Positions 30,434-39,576 of a stretch of DNA of 64,000 nucleotides are shown here, piece by piece. The position numbers were made by a program, and so were the translations under genes. Under the pieces are notes generated by a model, which was not told the origin of the DNA, searched no databases, and was given only the letters and a program-made list of their open reading frames with translations. Within the stretch, counting starts at the first letter, position 1; each line of letters opens with the position of its first letter. The DNA comes from JADZEM01 sp046328125 (GTDB taxonomy: Bacteria > Chloroflexota > UBA6077 > JACCZL01), in NCBI GenBank assembly GCA_046328125.1, contig JAXLXF010000017.1:1-64000 (forward strand). Direction: 5' to 3'.

Positions 30434-31390
30434 ATGGATCGGCGTCCGAGCGAAGTTCTGCAATCCGTCCTGGAGAATGTCGAGAAGGTTGTCGTCGGGA
30501 AGCGCACAGAGCTCGAGTTGACGGTCGTCGCGCTGGCCGGTCAGGGTCACGTCCTGATCGAGGACGTGCCGGGCGTCGGCAAGACCGTGATGGCGAAGTC
30601 GTTAGCGCGCTCGCTGGGCTGCACCTTCAAGCGCATTCAGTTCACGCCTGACCTACTGCCGAGCGACGTGACCGGCGTCTCGATCTACAACCAGCGCAGC
30701 GAGCAGTTCGAGTTCCGGCCCGGTCCGGTGGTGGCGCAGGTCGTCCTCGCCGACGAGATCAACCGCGCCACGCCAAAGACCCAGGCCGCGCTCCTCGAAG
30801 CGATGGAAGAGCACCAGATCACCGTCGACGGCGAGACGTACGATCTGCCCAGGCCGTTCATCGTGCTGGCGACCCAGAACCCGATCGAGTACGAGGGCAC
30901 CTTCCCGCTGCCCGAGTCCCAGCTCGACCGCTTCATGCTGCGCGTCCGCCTCGGCTACCCGAAGCGTGACGAGGAGATGAACGTCCTCGAACGGCAGCAG
31001 CTCCAGCACCCGGTCGAGACCCTCGAACCGGTCACCAGCGAGGCCGAGCTGCTCGAAGTTCAGAAGGCGGTTCGCGAGATCTACGTGGACGATCTGATCC
31101 GCCGCTACATCGTGGACCTCGCGAACGCGACCCGCAACCATCCAGAGGTGTACGTCGGCGCCAGCCCCCGCGCCGCGATCTCGCTGATGCGGGCGGCCCA
31201 GGCACGCGCGCTGCTGCGCGGCGAGACGAAGGTGATCCCGGACTACGTCAAGGACCTGGCGATTGCGGTGCTGTCGCACCGCATCATCGTGCTGCCGTCG
31301 GCGCGGGTCAAGGACGTGACCGGCATCTCGATCGTCGACGAGCTGCTGACGAACGTGCCGGTGCCCGGCGGCCGTGTGGCGGTTAGCTAG
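30434..31390 (+). CDS. MoxR-family AAA+ ATPase
   Basis: 318 aa chaperone-like ATPase. ATG 30434 has GAGGAG upstream; an earlier in-frame ATG at 30407 lies inside secA. Walker A DVPGVGKT is at ~44-51, Walker B VVLADEINRA at ~103, and ATPKTQAALLEAMEEHQ follows, as is typical for MoxR. Sensor motif LATQNPIEYEGTFPLPESQL. The neighbours are a DUF58 protein and a transglutaminase-like membrane protein, the standard MoxR partner set. Members are thought to remodel or mature the linked proteins. Confidence 0.93.
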   Translation: MDRRPSEVLQSVLENVEKVVVGKRTELELTVVALAGQGHVLIEDVPGVGKTVMAKSLARSLGCTFKRIQFTPDLLPSDVTGVSIYNQRSEQFEFRPGPVVAQVVLADEINRATPKTQAALLEAMEEHQITVDGETYDLPRPFIVLATQNPIEYEGTFPLPESQLDRFMLRVRLGYPKRDEEMNVLERQQLQHPVETLEPVTSEAELLEVQKAVREIYVDDLIRRYIVDLANATRNHPEVYVGASPRAAISLMRAAQARALLRGETKVIPDYVKDLAIAVLSHRIIVLPSARVKDVTGISIVDELLTNVPVPGGRVAVS

Positions 31391-31459
31391 CACTTCGGCG
31401 TTCGGCTCCACGGCGTCCAACAACCCCCACAGCGACCCCTGGTCGAAGGAGACAACTGC

Positions 31460-32668
31460 GTGAGGCGGCGCCCCATCGGCATCCTCGTCCTGTTGGCCGT
31501 CACGAGCCTCGTGGCGCTCGCCGGTGGCTGGTCGTTGATGTTCTACGCCGCCTGGGCGATCGCCTTCCTGCTCGGCATCGCGTACCTGCTCAGCATCATC
31601 GGGCTGCGGGCGCTCTACTTCGAGCGCAGGACGCGCGCGCTGCGCGCCGAGGTCGGCTCCTACTTCGACGAGCGGGTCATCATCGAGAACCGCTCCTGGA
31701 TCCCGAAGCTCTGGCTGGAGATCGAGGATCAGGGCCAGCACCCGGAGCACACGGTCAGCCTGGTGGTGTCGCTGGGGCCGTACGGTCGGTTCGTTCGGCC
31801 GGTCCACACGCTCTGCCGCCAGCGCGGCGTCTTCCAGCTTGGCCCGATCGTCGCCCAGAGTGGCGACCCGTTCGGGCTGTTCCGCCAGCGCAGCCAGATC
31901 GACGACGCCAGCACGCTAGTGGTGTATCCCGTCGCGCTGCCGCTGGCATCGTTCGGACGGGTGGACGGAGATCTGACGGGTGGCGCCCTTCAGGGTGAGC
32001 GGGTCCAGCACACCACCACGAACGTCTCCGGCGTCCGCGAGTACCTGCCCGGCGACACGTTCAACCGAATTCACTGGCGCAGCACGGCACGTCAACGTCA
32101 GTTGATGGTCAAGGAGTTCGAGCTCGACCCGTTCGCCGACATCTGGCTGCTGCTCGACCTGGACGAGCGAACGATGGCCGGCATCGGCGTCGAATCGGTC
32201 GAGGAGTACGCGGTCACGATCTGCGCCTCGCTCGCCAAGTACTTCCTGGACGAGAATCGGGCGGTCGGGTTCGCCTGTGCCGGCCTGCGGCTGGCGCCAG
32301 ATCGCGGCACGCGCCAGCTGCTGAAGATCCTGGAAGTGCTGGCGTTCGTACGTCCTGTGAGCGGCACGCCGTTGGCGGAGCTGATCGTCGCGGAGCAGCG
32401 CCGATTCAGCCGCACCGACACGGTGGTGGTGGTGACCGCTTCGCGGGAGGACAACTGGGTCAGCATGATGCGGAGTCTGTCGCTGCGCGGCGTCCACGGT
32501 CAGACGGTCCTGCTGGATGCCAGCACGTTCGGGCGCGTACCAAGCTCGCTCGGCATCCTCGGTGCGCTGGCTGCCGCCCGCCTGCCAACCTACGTCGTCA
32601 AGCGCGGGGAGTCGATCCAACGCGCACTGGCCGCGCCGACCATCGGGGCACGCGGCGTGCTCGTTTGA
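31460..32668 (+). CDS. DUF58 domain protein
   Basis: 402 aa. Two N-terminal hydrophobic helices at about residues 7-25 and 28-50 anchor it. The DUF58 signature SGVREYLPGDTFNRIHWRST is near 190-210, followed by a vWA-like fold (LMVKEFELDPFADIWLLLDL). The GTG start has GGAG about 9 nt upstream. It sits 69 nt after moxR and 146 nt before the transglutaminase-like gene. The biochemical function of the family is not established; it is nearly always encoded with MoxR. Confidence 0.9.
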   Translation: MRRRPIGILVLLAVTSLVALAGGWSLMFYAAWAIAFLLGIAYLLSIIGLRALYFERRTRALRAEVGSYFDERVIIENRSWIPKLWLEIEDQGQHPEHTVSLVVSLGPYGRFVRPVHTLCRQRGVFQLGPIVAQSGDPFGLFRQRSQIDDASTLVVYPVALPLASFGRVDGDLTGGALQGERVQHTTTNVSGVREYLPGDTFNRIHWRSTARQRQLMVKEFELDPFADIWLLLDLDERTMAGIGVESVEEYAVTICASLAKYFLDENRAVGFACAGLRLAPDRGTRQLLKILEVLAFVRPVSGTPLAELIVAEQRRFSRTDTVVVVTASREDNWVSMMRSLSLRGVHGQTVLLDASTFGRVPSSLGILGALAAARLPTYVVKRGESIQRALAAPTIGARGVLV

Positions 32669-32814
32669 GCCACCACACCTACTGTCGTCCTTCAATTTCT
32701 CTAGCGTCGCGCCAGCCGCGCAGATTACGCTCTCAGAACAGTCCCCCTCGCTAGCATCATCAGCAGTCACCCGCCGGCTCCCCGCCGTCGGCCCCCACAC
32801 CAGGAGCACCACCT

Positions 32815-35091
32815 ATGTCATCAGCCGGACGGTATGGGCCTCGTGAAGGTTGGCTCTCGGTCGTGTTGCTGGCCGCGGTGCTCTGGTGCGTCACCCATTC
32901 GGTGTACGAGGCCGAGTGGGCGGACGACCTGGACCTGCTGACCCCGCTGTCCTGGCTGATGATGGGGATCGGGATCGCCGTCGCCAAGAGCGGCCTGCGC
33001 CCTGCCGTCGGGCACACTATGGCCGTCGCGATCGCCGTCGAGGCGGCGATCGAACGGTACGGCAACCGGATGACCGCCTCGACCTGGGAAGGCAAGCTCA
33101 ACGAGCTGTCCTGGCACGTGGTGACCTGGCTCGGAGCCGTGTTCGGCGGCGGCAACAGCCGCGACAACACGATGTTCGCGCTCTTCATGGCCGCGCTGTC
33201 GATGTCGCTCGGCTACGTCACGGCGTGGCTGGTGTTCAAGCGCGGTCGGGGCGGCGCAGCGGTCGTCATCGCGGCGGCCATGCTGCTGCTCCACCTCTCG
33301 TACAGCTACAGCACGCTCAACTACCACTTTTATCTCCTGCTCTTCTTCGGCCTGCTCCTGCTGGTCCGCCTGGAGCTGTCGCGGCGGCAGAGCTTCTGGG
33401 AGACGTCCGGCCTGGTGGTGCAGGGTCAGGTGGTCCGCAACGTGGTGGTGACCAGCGCCCTCGCCATCGGCCTGGTGCTGACGCTCGCGCGCCAGGGGCC
33501 GGCCGAGCAGCCGAGCGATCTGATGGAGCCGGTCTGGTCGAGGTTCCTGGATGTCTGGCAGCGCGGCCAGGGCCACATCGACCGCCTGTTCGGCGGCGTC
33601 CAGGGGCCGCCGGTGGTCGTCGTGGGGCTGGCGTTCGGGAACACGATGCAGCCGCGCGACAACTTCGAGCTGGGCACCGGGCCGGTGCTGAAGATCGAGT
33701 CGCCGCGCGCCCGCTACTGGCGCACGATGAGCTACGCCGTCTACACCGGCCAGGGCATGGTCAGCGGCGACGTCTACGGCGACCGCTTCGAGGCGAACAC
33801 GCCGTTGCCGCTCCCCTTCGCGGCCGTCGAAGGGCGCGAGGAGCTGGAGCAGCGGATCACGGTGCTCGCCAATCAGTCGAACCTCGTGTTCTCGTCCGAC
33901 AGCCCGATCAAGGTGGACACGCCGACGCTGGTCGAGTGGCGAGGGACACAGGAAGACCCGGCCGTCGTCCGGCTGGCGACCATGCTCCACAAGGGCCAGC
34001 AGTACACCGTGACCTCGGCGGCCTCGGTGGCCTCTGAGGATCAGCTCCGACAGGCCGGCGGCGGCTATCCGAACGGCATCGAGAAGTATCTCCAGTTGCC
34101 GCCGACCGTCCCCGAGCGCGTCAAGGCGCGCGCTGAGGAGATCACCGCCACAGCCCAGACGCCGTATGACAAGGCGATTGCCGTCGAGGCGTACCTGCGC
34201 TCGCTACCGTACGAGACGAAGGTGCCGACGCCGCCCTCTGACCGCGACTGGGTCGATTACACCCTGTTCGACGTCCAGACCGGCTACGCCGACTCGCTGG
34301 CGACGGCGATGACGGTGATGATGCGCGAGGTCGGCGTGCCGGCCCGCGTGGTGACGGGCTTCGCGCCGGGCCAGTTCGACGAAAACGAAGGCGCCTACAT
34401 CGTGTTCGAGAGTGAGGCGCACGCCTGGGTCGAAGTGTTCTTCCCGAAATATGGCTGGATCAACTTCGAGCCGAGCGTCCTGCGCGACCTGCCGTTCCGC
34501 CCGACCGAGACGCAGGCGATCGTGCTGCCGATCACGGACGGCTCGTATCTCGGCGGCGACCCGGACATGTACCTGGACGACCCGTACATGGACGGCTTCG
34601 GCGGCGAGTTCATGCCGTACGAGGCGCCGCGCGAGGACGTGCCCTGGCTGATCGGCCTCGGCGTGGTGGCGGGCTTGCTTGTGGCGCTGGTGGCAGCCTG
34701 GTACTCGATGATGCTGCTGCTTCGGCGGGGTCTGCGCGGCCTGCCATGGCACGCCCAGTGGTACGGCCAGTTCCGACGCCTGGCGGCCTGGGCCGGACTG
34801 GCGGGACAGCCGTCGCAGACGCCGTTCGAGTACACGGACTGGCTGGAGCGCCGCTATCCTGGCACCGGCAAGATGGTCCGCCCGATCGCCGAGTGCTACG
34901 TCCAGGGCACCTATGGGAACGCGGAGCCAGGCCCCGAGGAGCTGGCGCGCGCCTCGAAAGCGTGGGACACCGTCAGGAGACCGCTGGCCCGCCGCGTCTT
35001 CCTGCGTGGGGTGATCGCCGCGAAGGAGCGCTTCGAGGTGCTGCGCGGCGAGCTCCGCGAGCAGATGGCCCGCCGCCGGCGCGCTGCTTGA
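32815..35091 (+). CDS. TgpA-like transglutaminase-fold membrane protein lacking the catalytic Cys
   Basis: 758 aa. N-terminal multi-helix membrane domain (residues ~10-225), extracytoplasmic transglutaminase-like domain (~430-560), one further TM at ~615-640 and a C-terminal DUF4129-like cytoplasmic region with TPFEYTDWLERRYPGTG. In active members the core reads GYCxxFA; here it reads TGYADSLATAM, so the nucleophile position 492 is Ala (GCC). H536 in EAHAWVEVF is kept, and the third position is E552 in GWINFEPS. It is probably a binding or structural pseudoenzyme. The stop codon forms part of the gcvT -35 box. Confidence 0.88.
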   Translation: MSSAGRYGPREGWLSVVLLAAVLWCVTHSVYEAEWADDLDLLTPLSWLMMGIGIAVAKSGLRPAVGHTMAVAIAVEAAIERYGNRMTASTWEGKLNELSWHVVTWLGAVFGGGNSRDNTMFALFMAALSMSLGYVTAWLVFKRGRGGAAVVIAAAMLLLHLSYSYSTLNYHFYLLLFFGLLLLVRLELSRRQSFWETSGLVVQGQVVRNVVVTSALAIGLVLTLARQGPAEQPSDLMEPVWSRFLDVWQRGQGHIDRLFGGVQGPPVVVVGLAFGNTMQPRDNFELGTGPVLKIESPRARYWRTMSYAVYTGQGMVSGDVYGDRFEANTPLPLPFAAVEGREELEQRITVLANQSNLVFSSDSPIKVDTPTLVEWRGTQEDPAVVRLATMLHKGQQYTVTSAASVASEDQLRQAGGGYPNGIEKYLQLPPTVPERVKARAEEITATAQTPYDKAIAVEAYLRSLPYETKVPTPPSDRDWVDYTLFDVQTGYADSLATAMTVMMREVGVPARVVTGFAPGQFDENEGAYIVFESEAHAWVEVFFPKYGWINFEPSVLRDLPFRPTETQAIVLPITDGSYLGGDPDMYLDDPYMDGFGGEFMPYEAPREDVPWLIGLGVVAGLLVALVAAWYSMMLLLRRGLRGLPWHAQWYGQFRRLAAWAGLAGQPSQTPFEYTDWLERRYPGTGKMVRPIAECYVQGTYGNAEPGPEELARASKAWDTVRRPLARRVFLRGVIAAKERFEVLRGELREQMARRRRAA

Positions 35092-35116
35092 CACCCTGTT
35101 GCTCGTCCTCTACGAT
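35088..35116 (+). promoter_or_regulatory. gcvT promoter giving a leaderless or near-leaderless mRNA
   Basis: Perfect -35 TTGACA (35088-35093, containing the upstream gene's TGA), 17-bp spacer, -10 TACGAT (35111-35116). The gcvT ATG is at 35125, so initiation 6-9 nt after the -10 leaves no room for a 5' UTR. No Shine-Dalgarno precedes the ATG. No glycine riboswitch can fit here. Confidence 0.65.
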
Positions 35117-35124
35117 GCGCCGGT

Positions 35125-36288
35125 ATGACAGGTGAATCCTCGACAGCGGGACCGCTCCTACGGACCGCGCTCCACCCGCGCCATCTCGCCGCCGAAGCCC
35201 GGATGGTGGACTTCGGCGGCTGGGACATGCCGATACAGTACAAGACCGGCATCCGCGCCGAGCACCTGGCCGTGCGGTCGGCGGTCGGCGTGTTCGACCT
35301 TTCGCACATGGGCCGGCTGTACGTGCGCGGCTCGGACGCCCTTCGATTCGTGCAGTGGCTCACGACTAACGACGCCAGTCGGCTGGCGGTGGGCCGCGCG
35401 CAGTACTCACTGATCTGCGGAGCGAGCGGCCAGATCCTGGACGACATCATCGTCTACAACCTGGGCGACGAGCTGCTGCTGGTGGTCAACGCGTCCAATC
35501 GGGAGAAGATCCTGGGGTGGATCGGCGAGCAGTTGCAGGGACCGCTCGCCGGCGCCGCCGTCACGGTCCACGACGCCACCTTCGAGTCGGCCATGATCGG
35601 GTTCCAGGGGCCAGAGTCCGAGCGGCTGCTCCAGGAGCTGGTGAACGTCGATCTGAGTACGCTTCGGTACTACGCCGCGCTCGCCGGGACCGTCGCGGGT
35701 CACCCGGGGCTGATCGCCCGGACCGGCTACACCGGCGAGGACGGCTTCGAGGTCATCGTCTCGGCTGCTGACGGTCCGGCCGTCTGGGACACGCTGCTGC
35801 AGGAGCGGGATGGGGTCCAGCCCGTCGCCTGCGGCCTCGGGGCGCGCGACACGCTGCGTCTCGAAGCGGGAATGCCGCTCTACGGCCACGAGATCGACGA
35901 AACGACCAATCCGTACGAGGCGGGCCTCGGGCGGGTGGTGAAGCTGGCGAAGGGCGAGCTGGCGGCCGGCAAGGCGCTGGCCGAGATCGCCGATCGCGGC
36001 GTCGAGCGCCGGCTGATCGCCTTCGAGCTGACGGCCGGCGGCGTGCCGCGCCAGGGATACCCGATACTTGACGGCAATCAGCCAGTCGGGCAGGTCACCA
36101 GCGGGAACGTCTCGCCAAGCCTCGGCACCCCGGTCGGGATGGGGTATGTGCCGTCCCGACTCTCCGCGCCCGGCACCGAGATCGCCGTCGAGATCCGCGG
36201 CAAGGCCATCCCCGCGCGAGTCACCACCTTGCCGTTCTACGCCCACAAGACGAAGAAGATCGCCGCGTCACAGGCGCCGCGAGCTTAG
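35125..36288 (+). CDS. gcvT: Glycine cleavage system T protein (aminomethyltransferase)
   Basis: Transfers the aminomethyl carbon of GcvH-bound intermediate to tetrahydrofolate, releasing ammonia. 387 aa. N-terminal LHPRHLAAEARMVDFGGWDM and ACDLSHMG-like FDLSHMGRLYVRG are conserved. ARTGYTGEDGFEVIV and LGARDTLRLEAGMPLYGHEI form the folate pocket. The C-terminal beta-barrel has GQVTSGNVSPSLGTPVGMGY. The ATG is placed by the conserved N-terminus although it lacks an RBS. First gene of gcvT-gcvH-gcvPA-gcvPB. Confidence 0.96.
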   Translation: MTGESSTAGPLLRTALHPRHLAAEARMVDFGGWDMPIQYKTGIRAEHLAVRSAVGVFDLSHMGRLYVRGSDALRFVQWLTTNDASRLAVGRAQYSLICGASGQILDDIIVYNLGDELLLVVNASNREKILGWIGEQLQGPLAGAAVTVHDATFESAMIGFQGPESERLLQELVNVDLSTLRYYAALAGTVAGHPGLIARTGYTGEDGFEVIVSAADGPAVWDTLLQERDGVQPVACGLGARDTLRLEAGMPLYGHEIDETTNPYEAGLGRVVKLAKGELAAGKALAEIADRGVERRLIAFELTAGGVPRQGYPILDGNQPVGQVTSGNVSPSLGTPVGMGYVPSRLSAPGTEIAVEIRGKAIPARVTTLPFYAHKTKKIAASQAPRA

Positions 36289-36305
36289 AGACCGGAGGCC
36301 ACTTC

Positions 36306-36680
36306 GTGGACCCAACAGACCGCCGCTACACCGTGGAGCACGAATGGGTGAAACTGGAGGGCGACCTCGCGGTCGTCGGGATCACCCATTTCGCCCAGGA
36401 TCAGCTGGGAGACGTGGTCTACGTCGAGCTCCCGAAGGTCGGCGACCGCGTCGAGTCGATGAAGCCGTTCGGGGTCATCGAGTCGGTCAAGACGGCTTCG
36501 GACCTGTTTGCGCCGGTCAGCGGCACGGTGGCCGAGGTGAACGGACAGATCACTACGGAGCCGCAACTGGTCAACGACGCTCCGTATGGGGGCGGCTGGC
36601 TGATCAAAGTGCAGCCTGACGACCCCGCGGCTATCGACAATCTCCTGACCGCCGAGCAGTACGGAGATCAGCTCTCCTGA
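36306..36680 (+). CDS. gcvH: Glycine cleavage system H protein
   Basis: Lipoyl carrier that shuttles the aminomethyl group between P, T and L proteins. 124 aa, normal length. The lipoyl-lysine is K62 in ESVKTASDLFAP. The N-terminus YTVEHEWVKLEGDLAVVGIT is typical. The GTG start has GGAGG eight bases upstream and lies 17 nt after gcvT. No lipoate-attachment enzyme or L protein (lpd) is present in the window. Confidence 0.97.
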   Translation: MDPTDRRYTVEHEWVKLEGDLAVVGITHFAQDQLGDVVYVELPKVGDRVESMKPFGVIESVKTASDLFAPVSGTVAEVNGQITTEPQLVNDAPYGGGWLIKVQPDDPAAIDNLLTAEQYGDQLS

Positions 36681-36738
36681 CGTTCGGCACTCTGTACACC
36701 GCGGTCGCGCTCGCGGCCTGACGAGGATAGACCACCCG

Positions 36739-38094
36739 ATGGCGTTCGTTCCCCTGACAGCAGATGAACGGCAGGCGATGCTCGACGCGGTCGGGGTCGC
36801 CTCCGTCGCGGACCTGTTTGCCGACATTCCGGCCGACGTCCGCTTTCCTCACCTTGACGTACCGCCGCCGCTGACCGAGATCGAGACCGTGGCGAAGATG
36901 TCGGCACTGGCGGCGAAGAACCAGCACGTCGGGCAGTTGGCCTGCTTCGTCGGTGCCGGCTACTACAACCACTACTCGCCCAGCGTCGTCAGCCACCTGA
37001 TGGGCCGCTCGGAGTTTTACACGTCGTACACGCCGTATCAGCCCGAGGTCAGCCAGGGGACGCTCCAGTACTCGTTCGAGTTCCAGAGCCTGGTCTGCGA
37101 CCTGTTCGAGATGGACGTGGCGAACTCGTCGGTGTACGACGGCGCGTCGGCTGCGGCCGAAGCCGTGTTGATGGCGCTGCGGATCTCGCGCAGGGATCGC
37201 GTGGTGCTGGACGGCTCGGTCCATCCCGAATACCGGGCGGTCGTGGCGGCGTACCTCGACGGGCGCGGCATCGACATGGTCACCTCCGAGGTTGGCCTGG
37301 GCGACGGCACGCTCGCCCGCCAGCCGGCCGTGGACCTGGTGGACGACAAGACGGCCTGCGTGGTCGTCCAGCAGCCGGACTTCTTCGGGACGATCCGCGA
37401 CCTGGCCGCGCTCGCCGCGAAGTGCCAGGAGACCGGCGCCCTCCTCGTCTACGTGGTGGGGGATCCAGTCTCGCTCGGGCTGTTGAAGACGCCCGGCAGC
37501 TGGGGAGCGGACATCGCGGTCGGAGAGGGCCAGGGGCTTGGACTGCCGCTCCAGTACGGCGGGCCGGGTGTCGGGCTGATGACCTGCAAGCAGCAGCATC
37601 TGCGCCAGCTGCCGGGCCGGATCGTCGGCCAGACAACGGATCACGACGGCCGGCGGGGCTTCGTGCTGACGCTCCAGGCGCGCGAGCAGCACATCCGCCG
37701 CGAGAAGGCGACCTCGAACATCTGCACCAGTCAGACGCTGCTGGCGCTCGGCGCGACGATCTACCTGTCCACGATGGGGCCGGCGGGCCTGCGGCAGGCG
37801 GCCGGGCTCTCGCACAAGCTGACGCGGGCGGTTGCCGAGCGGATCGGCGGGCTGGGCGGCTACACCGTGCTGAACGACGGGCCGTTCTTCGACGAGATCG
37901 CGGTACTGTGCCCTTCGGACGCCCAAAATACCAGACACGAGCTTGCCAAACGTGGCATCATCGGCGGCTACGCGCTCGGACGCGACTATCCGGGCATGGA
38001 GCGCGGTCTGGTGCTGTGCGCGACGGAGCGAACGACGGCCGCCGAGATCGACAAGCTGATCGCGGCGCTGGCCGAGATTGGAGGTGGGCGATGA
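36739..38094 (+). CDS. gcvPA: Glycine dehydrogenase (decarboxylating) subunit 1
   Basis: N-terminal half of the P protein, which decarboxylates glycine. 451 aa. Blocks FVGAGYYNHYSPSVVSHLMG, YTPYQPEVSQGTLQYSFEFQ and QVICDLTGMDVANSS-type (LVCDLFEMDVANSSVYDGAS) are diagnostic. It has the aminotransferase fold but no PLP lysine, as expected for this subunit. The stop overlaps the gcvPB start by ATGA, favouring 1:1 assembly of the heterodimer. Confidence 0.96.
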   Translation: MAFVPLTADERQAMLDAVGVASVADLFADIPADVRFPHLDVPPPLTEIETVAKMSALAAKNQHVGQLACFVGAGYYNHYSPSVVSHLMGRSEFYTSYTPYQPEVSQGTLQYSFEFQSLVCDLFEMDVANSSVYDGASAAAEAVLMALRISRRDRVVLDGSVHPEYRAVVAAYLDGRGIDMVTSEVGLGDGTLARQPAVDLVDDKTACVVVQQPDFFGTIRDLAALAAKCQETGALLVYVVGDPVSLGLLKTPGSWGADIAVGEGQGLGLPLQYGGPGVGLMTCKQQHLRQLPGRIVGQTTDHDGRRGFVLTLQAREQHIRREKATSNICTSQTLLALGATIYLSTMGPAGLRQAAGLSHKLTRAVAERIGGLGGYTVLNDGPFFDEIAVLCPSDAQNTRHELAKRGIIGGYALGRDYPGMERGLVLCATERTTAAEIDKLIAALAEIGGGR

Positions 38095-39554
38095 GCGAGC
38101 CGCTGCTCTCCGAGCTGAGCCGGCCGGGCCGCGTCGGCCATCTGCTGGCCGCTCCGGACGCCTGTGCCGACGCCACCGCCGACCTGCCGGACGGGCTGCT
38201 CCGCGACGACTTGAAGCTGCCGGAGCTGGGCGAGCTGGACGTGGTTCGCCACTTCACCCACCTCTCCTCGATGAACTTCTCGATCGACAACGCGTTCTAC
38301 CCGCTTGGGTCGTGCACCATGAAGTACAACCCGAAGGTGAACGAGGACGTGGCGCGGCTGCCCGGCTTCGCGGCGCTGCACCCGTACCAGCCCGAAGAGA
38401 CGGTCCAGGGCGCCCTGGAGCTGATGTTGGAGCTGCAGCGGCTGCTCTGCGCCATCAGCGGCTTCGAGGCGGTCACGATGCAGCCGGCAGCGGGGGCGCA
38501 GGCCGAGCTGTGCGGGATGCTCCTGATCCGAGCGTACCACCGCGCGCGCGGCGACTCGAAGCGCACCAAAGTGCTGATCCCGGACTCGGCACATGGCACC
38601 AACCCGGCGACTGCCGCGATGTGCGGCTACACGACGGTTTCGATCCCGACCGACGCCCACGGCAACGTCGATCTGAAGCGGGTCAAGGAGGAGGCCGACG
38701 ACACCACCGTCGGGCTGATGCTGACCAACCCGAACACGCTCGGGCTGTTCGAGCAGCAGATCCAGGAGGTGACGTCAGCGGTCCATGCGGCCGGCGGCCT
38801 GGTCTACGGCGACGGCGCCAACCTGAACGCGATCCTCGGCGCGGTCAAGCCGGCCGACCTGGGCTTCGACGTCCTCCACATCAACACGCACAAGACGTTC
38901 TCGACGCCACACGGCGGCGGCGGCCCGGGCTGCGGTCCGGTCGTCTGTCGCGACTTCCTGGAGCCGTACCTGCCGAAGCCAGTGGTGACGCGGCGCGACT
39001 CTGGCGAGCTGTTCCTCGATTGGGACCGTCCAGCATCTATCGGCAAGCTCAAGAGCTTCTGGGGGCACTTCGGGGTGATGGTCCGCGCGCTGACGTACAT
39101 CACGCTCCAGGGCGACCAGGGCCTGCGGGACATCAGCGAGGCGGCCGTCCTGAACGCGAACTACATCCGCACCCAGCTGCACGACCTGTACGAGGTGCCG
39201 TTCGACCGGGTCTGCATGCACGAGTTTGTGGCGTCTGGCCGTCGCCAGAAGCAGCATGGCGTCCGCACGCTGGACGTGGCGAAACGCCTGATCGACTTTG
39301 GAATCCACCCGCCAACGGTCTACTTCCCTTTGATCGTCGAAGAGGCGATCATGGTGGAGCCGACCGAGGCAGAGAACAAGGACACGCTCGATCGATTCGT
39401 CGAGGTGATGCGGCAGATTGCGCGCGAGGCGGAGACCCGCCCGGAGGTGATCCACGAAGCGCCACACGCGCAGCCGGTCGGTCGGCTCGACGAGACCACC
39501 GCGGCACGCAAGCCGGTGTTGCGGTGGTCGTGGTCGAGCGAGCAGCCAGGGTAG
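38091..39554 (+). CDS. gcvPB: Glycine dehydrogenase (decarboxylating) subunit 2
   Basis: PLP-bearing half of the P protein. 487 aa. The ATG at 38091 follows GGAGGTGGG and overlaps the gcvPA stop; the longer upstream frame is only a shadow of gcvPA. Motifs: FYPLGSCTMKYNPKVNE, QPAAGAQAELCGML, DSAHGTNPATAAMCGY. PLP lysine K268 in NTHKTFSTPHGGGGPG. The split PA/PB form is typical of Gram-positive, Thermus and Chloroflexota lineages. oppD follows after 22 nt. Confidence 0.96.
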   Translation: MSEPLLSELSRPGRVGHLLAAPDACADATADLPDGLLRDDLKLPELGELDVVRHFTHLSSMNFSIDNAFYPLGSCTMKYNPKVNEDVARLPGFAALHPYQPEETVQGALELMLELQRLLCAISGFEAVTMQPAAGAQAELCGMLLIRAYHRARGDSKRTKVLIPDSAHGTNPATAAMCGYTTVSIPTDAHGNVDLKRVKEEADDTTVGLMLTNPNTLGLFEQQIQEVTSAVHAAGGLVYGDGANLNAILGAVKPADLGFDVLHINTHKTFSTPHGGGGPGCGPVVCRDFLEPYLPKPVVTRRDSGELFLDWDRPASIGKLKSFWGHFGVMVRALTYITLQGDQGLRDISEAAVLNANYIRTQLHDLYEVPFDRVCMHEFVASGRRQKQHGVRTLDVAKRLIDFGIHPPTVYFPLIVEEAIMVEPTEAENKDTLDRFVEVMRQIAREAETRPEVIHEAPHAQPVGRLDETTAARKPVLRWSWSSEQPG

Positions 39555-39576
39555 GTAGCTTAAGGAGGGTCTTGGG

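Noticed and set aside
35088..35125. Glycine riboswitch before gcvT
   Set aside because: No leader RNA fits between the promoter and the ATG.
37422..38090. Upstream extension of the gcvPB frame
   Set aside because: Shadow of gcvPA. The gcvPB start is fixed by GGAGGTGGG and the ATGA overlap.
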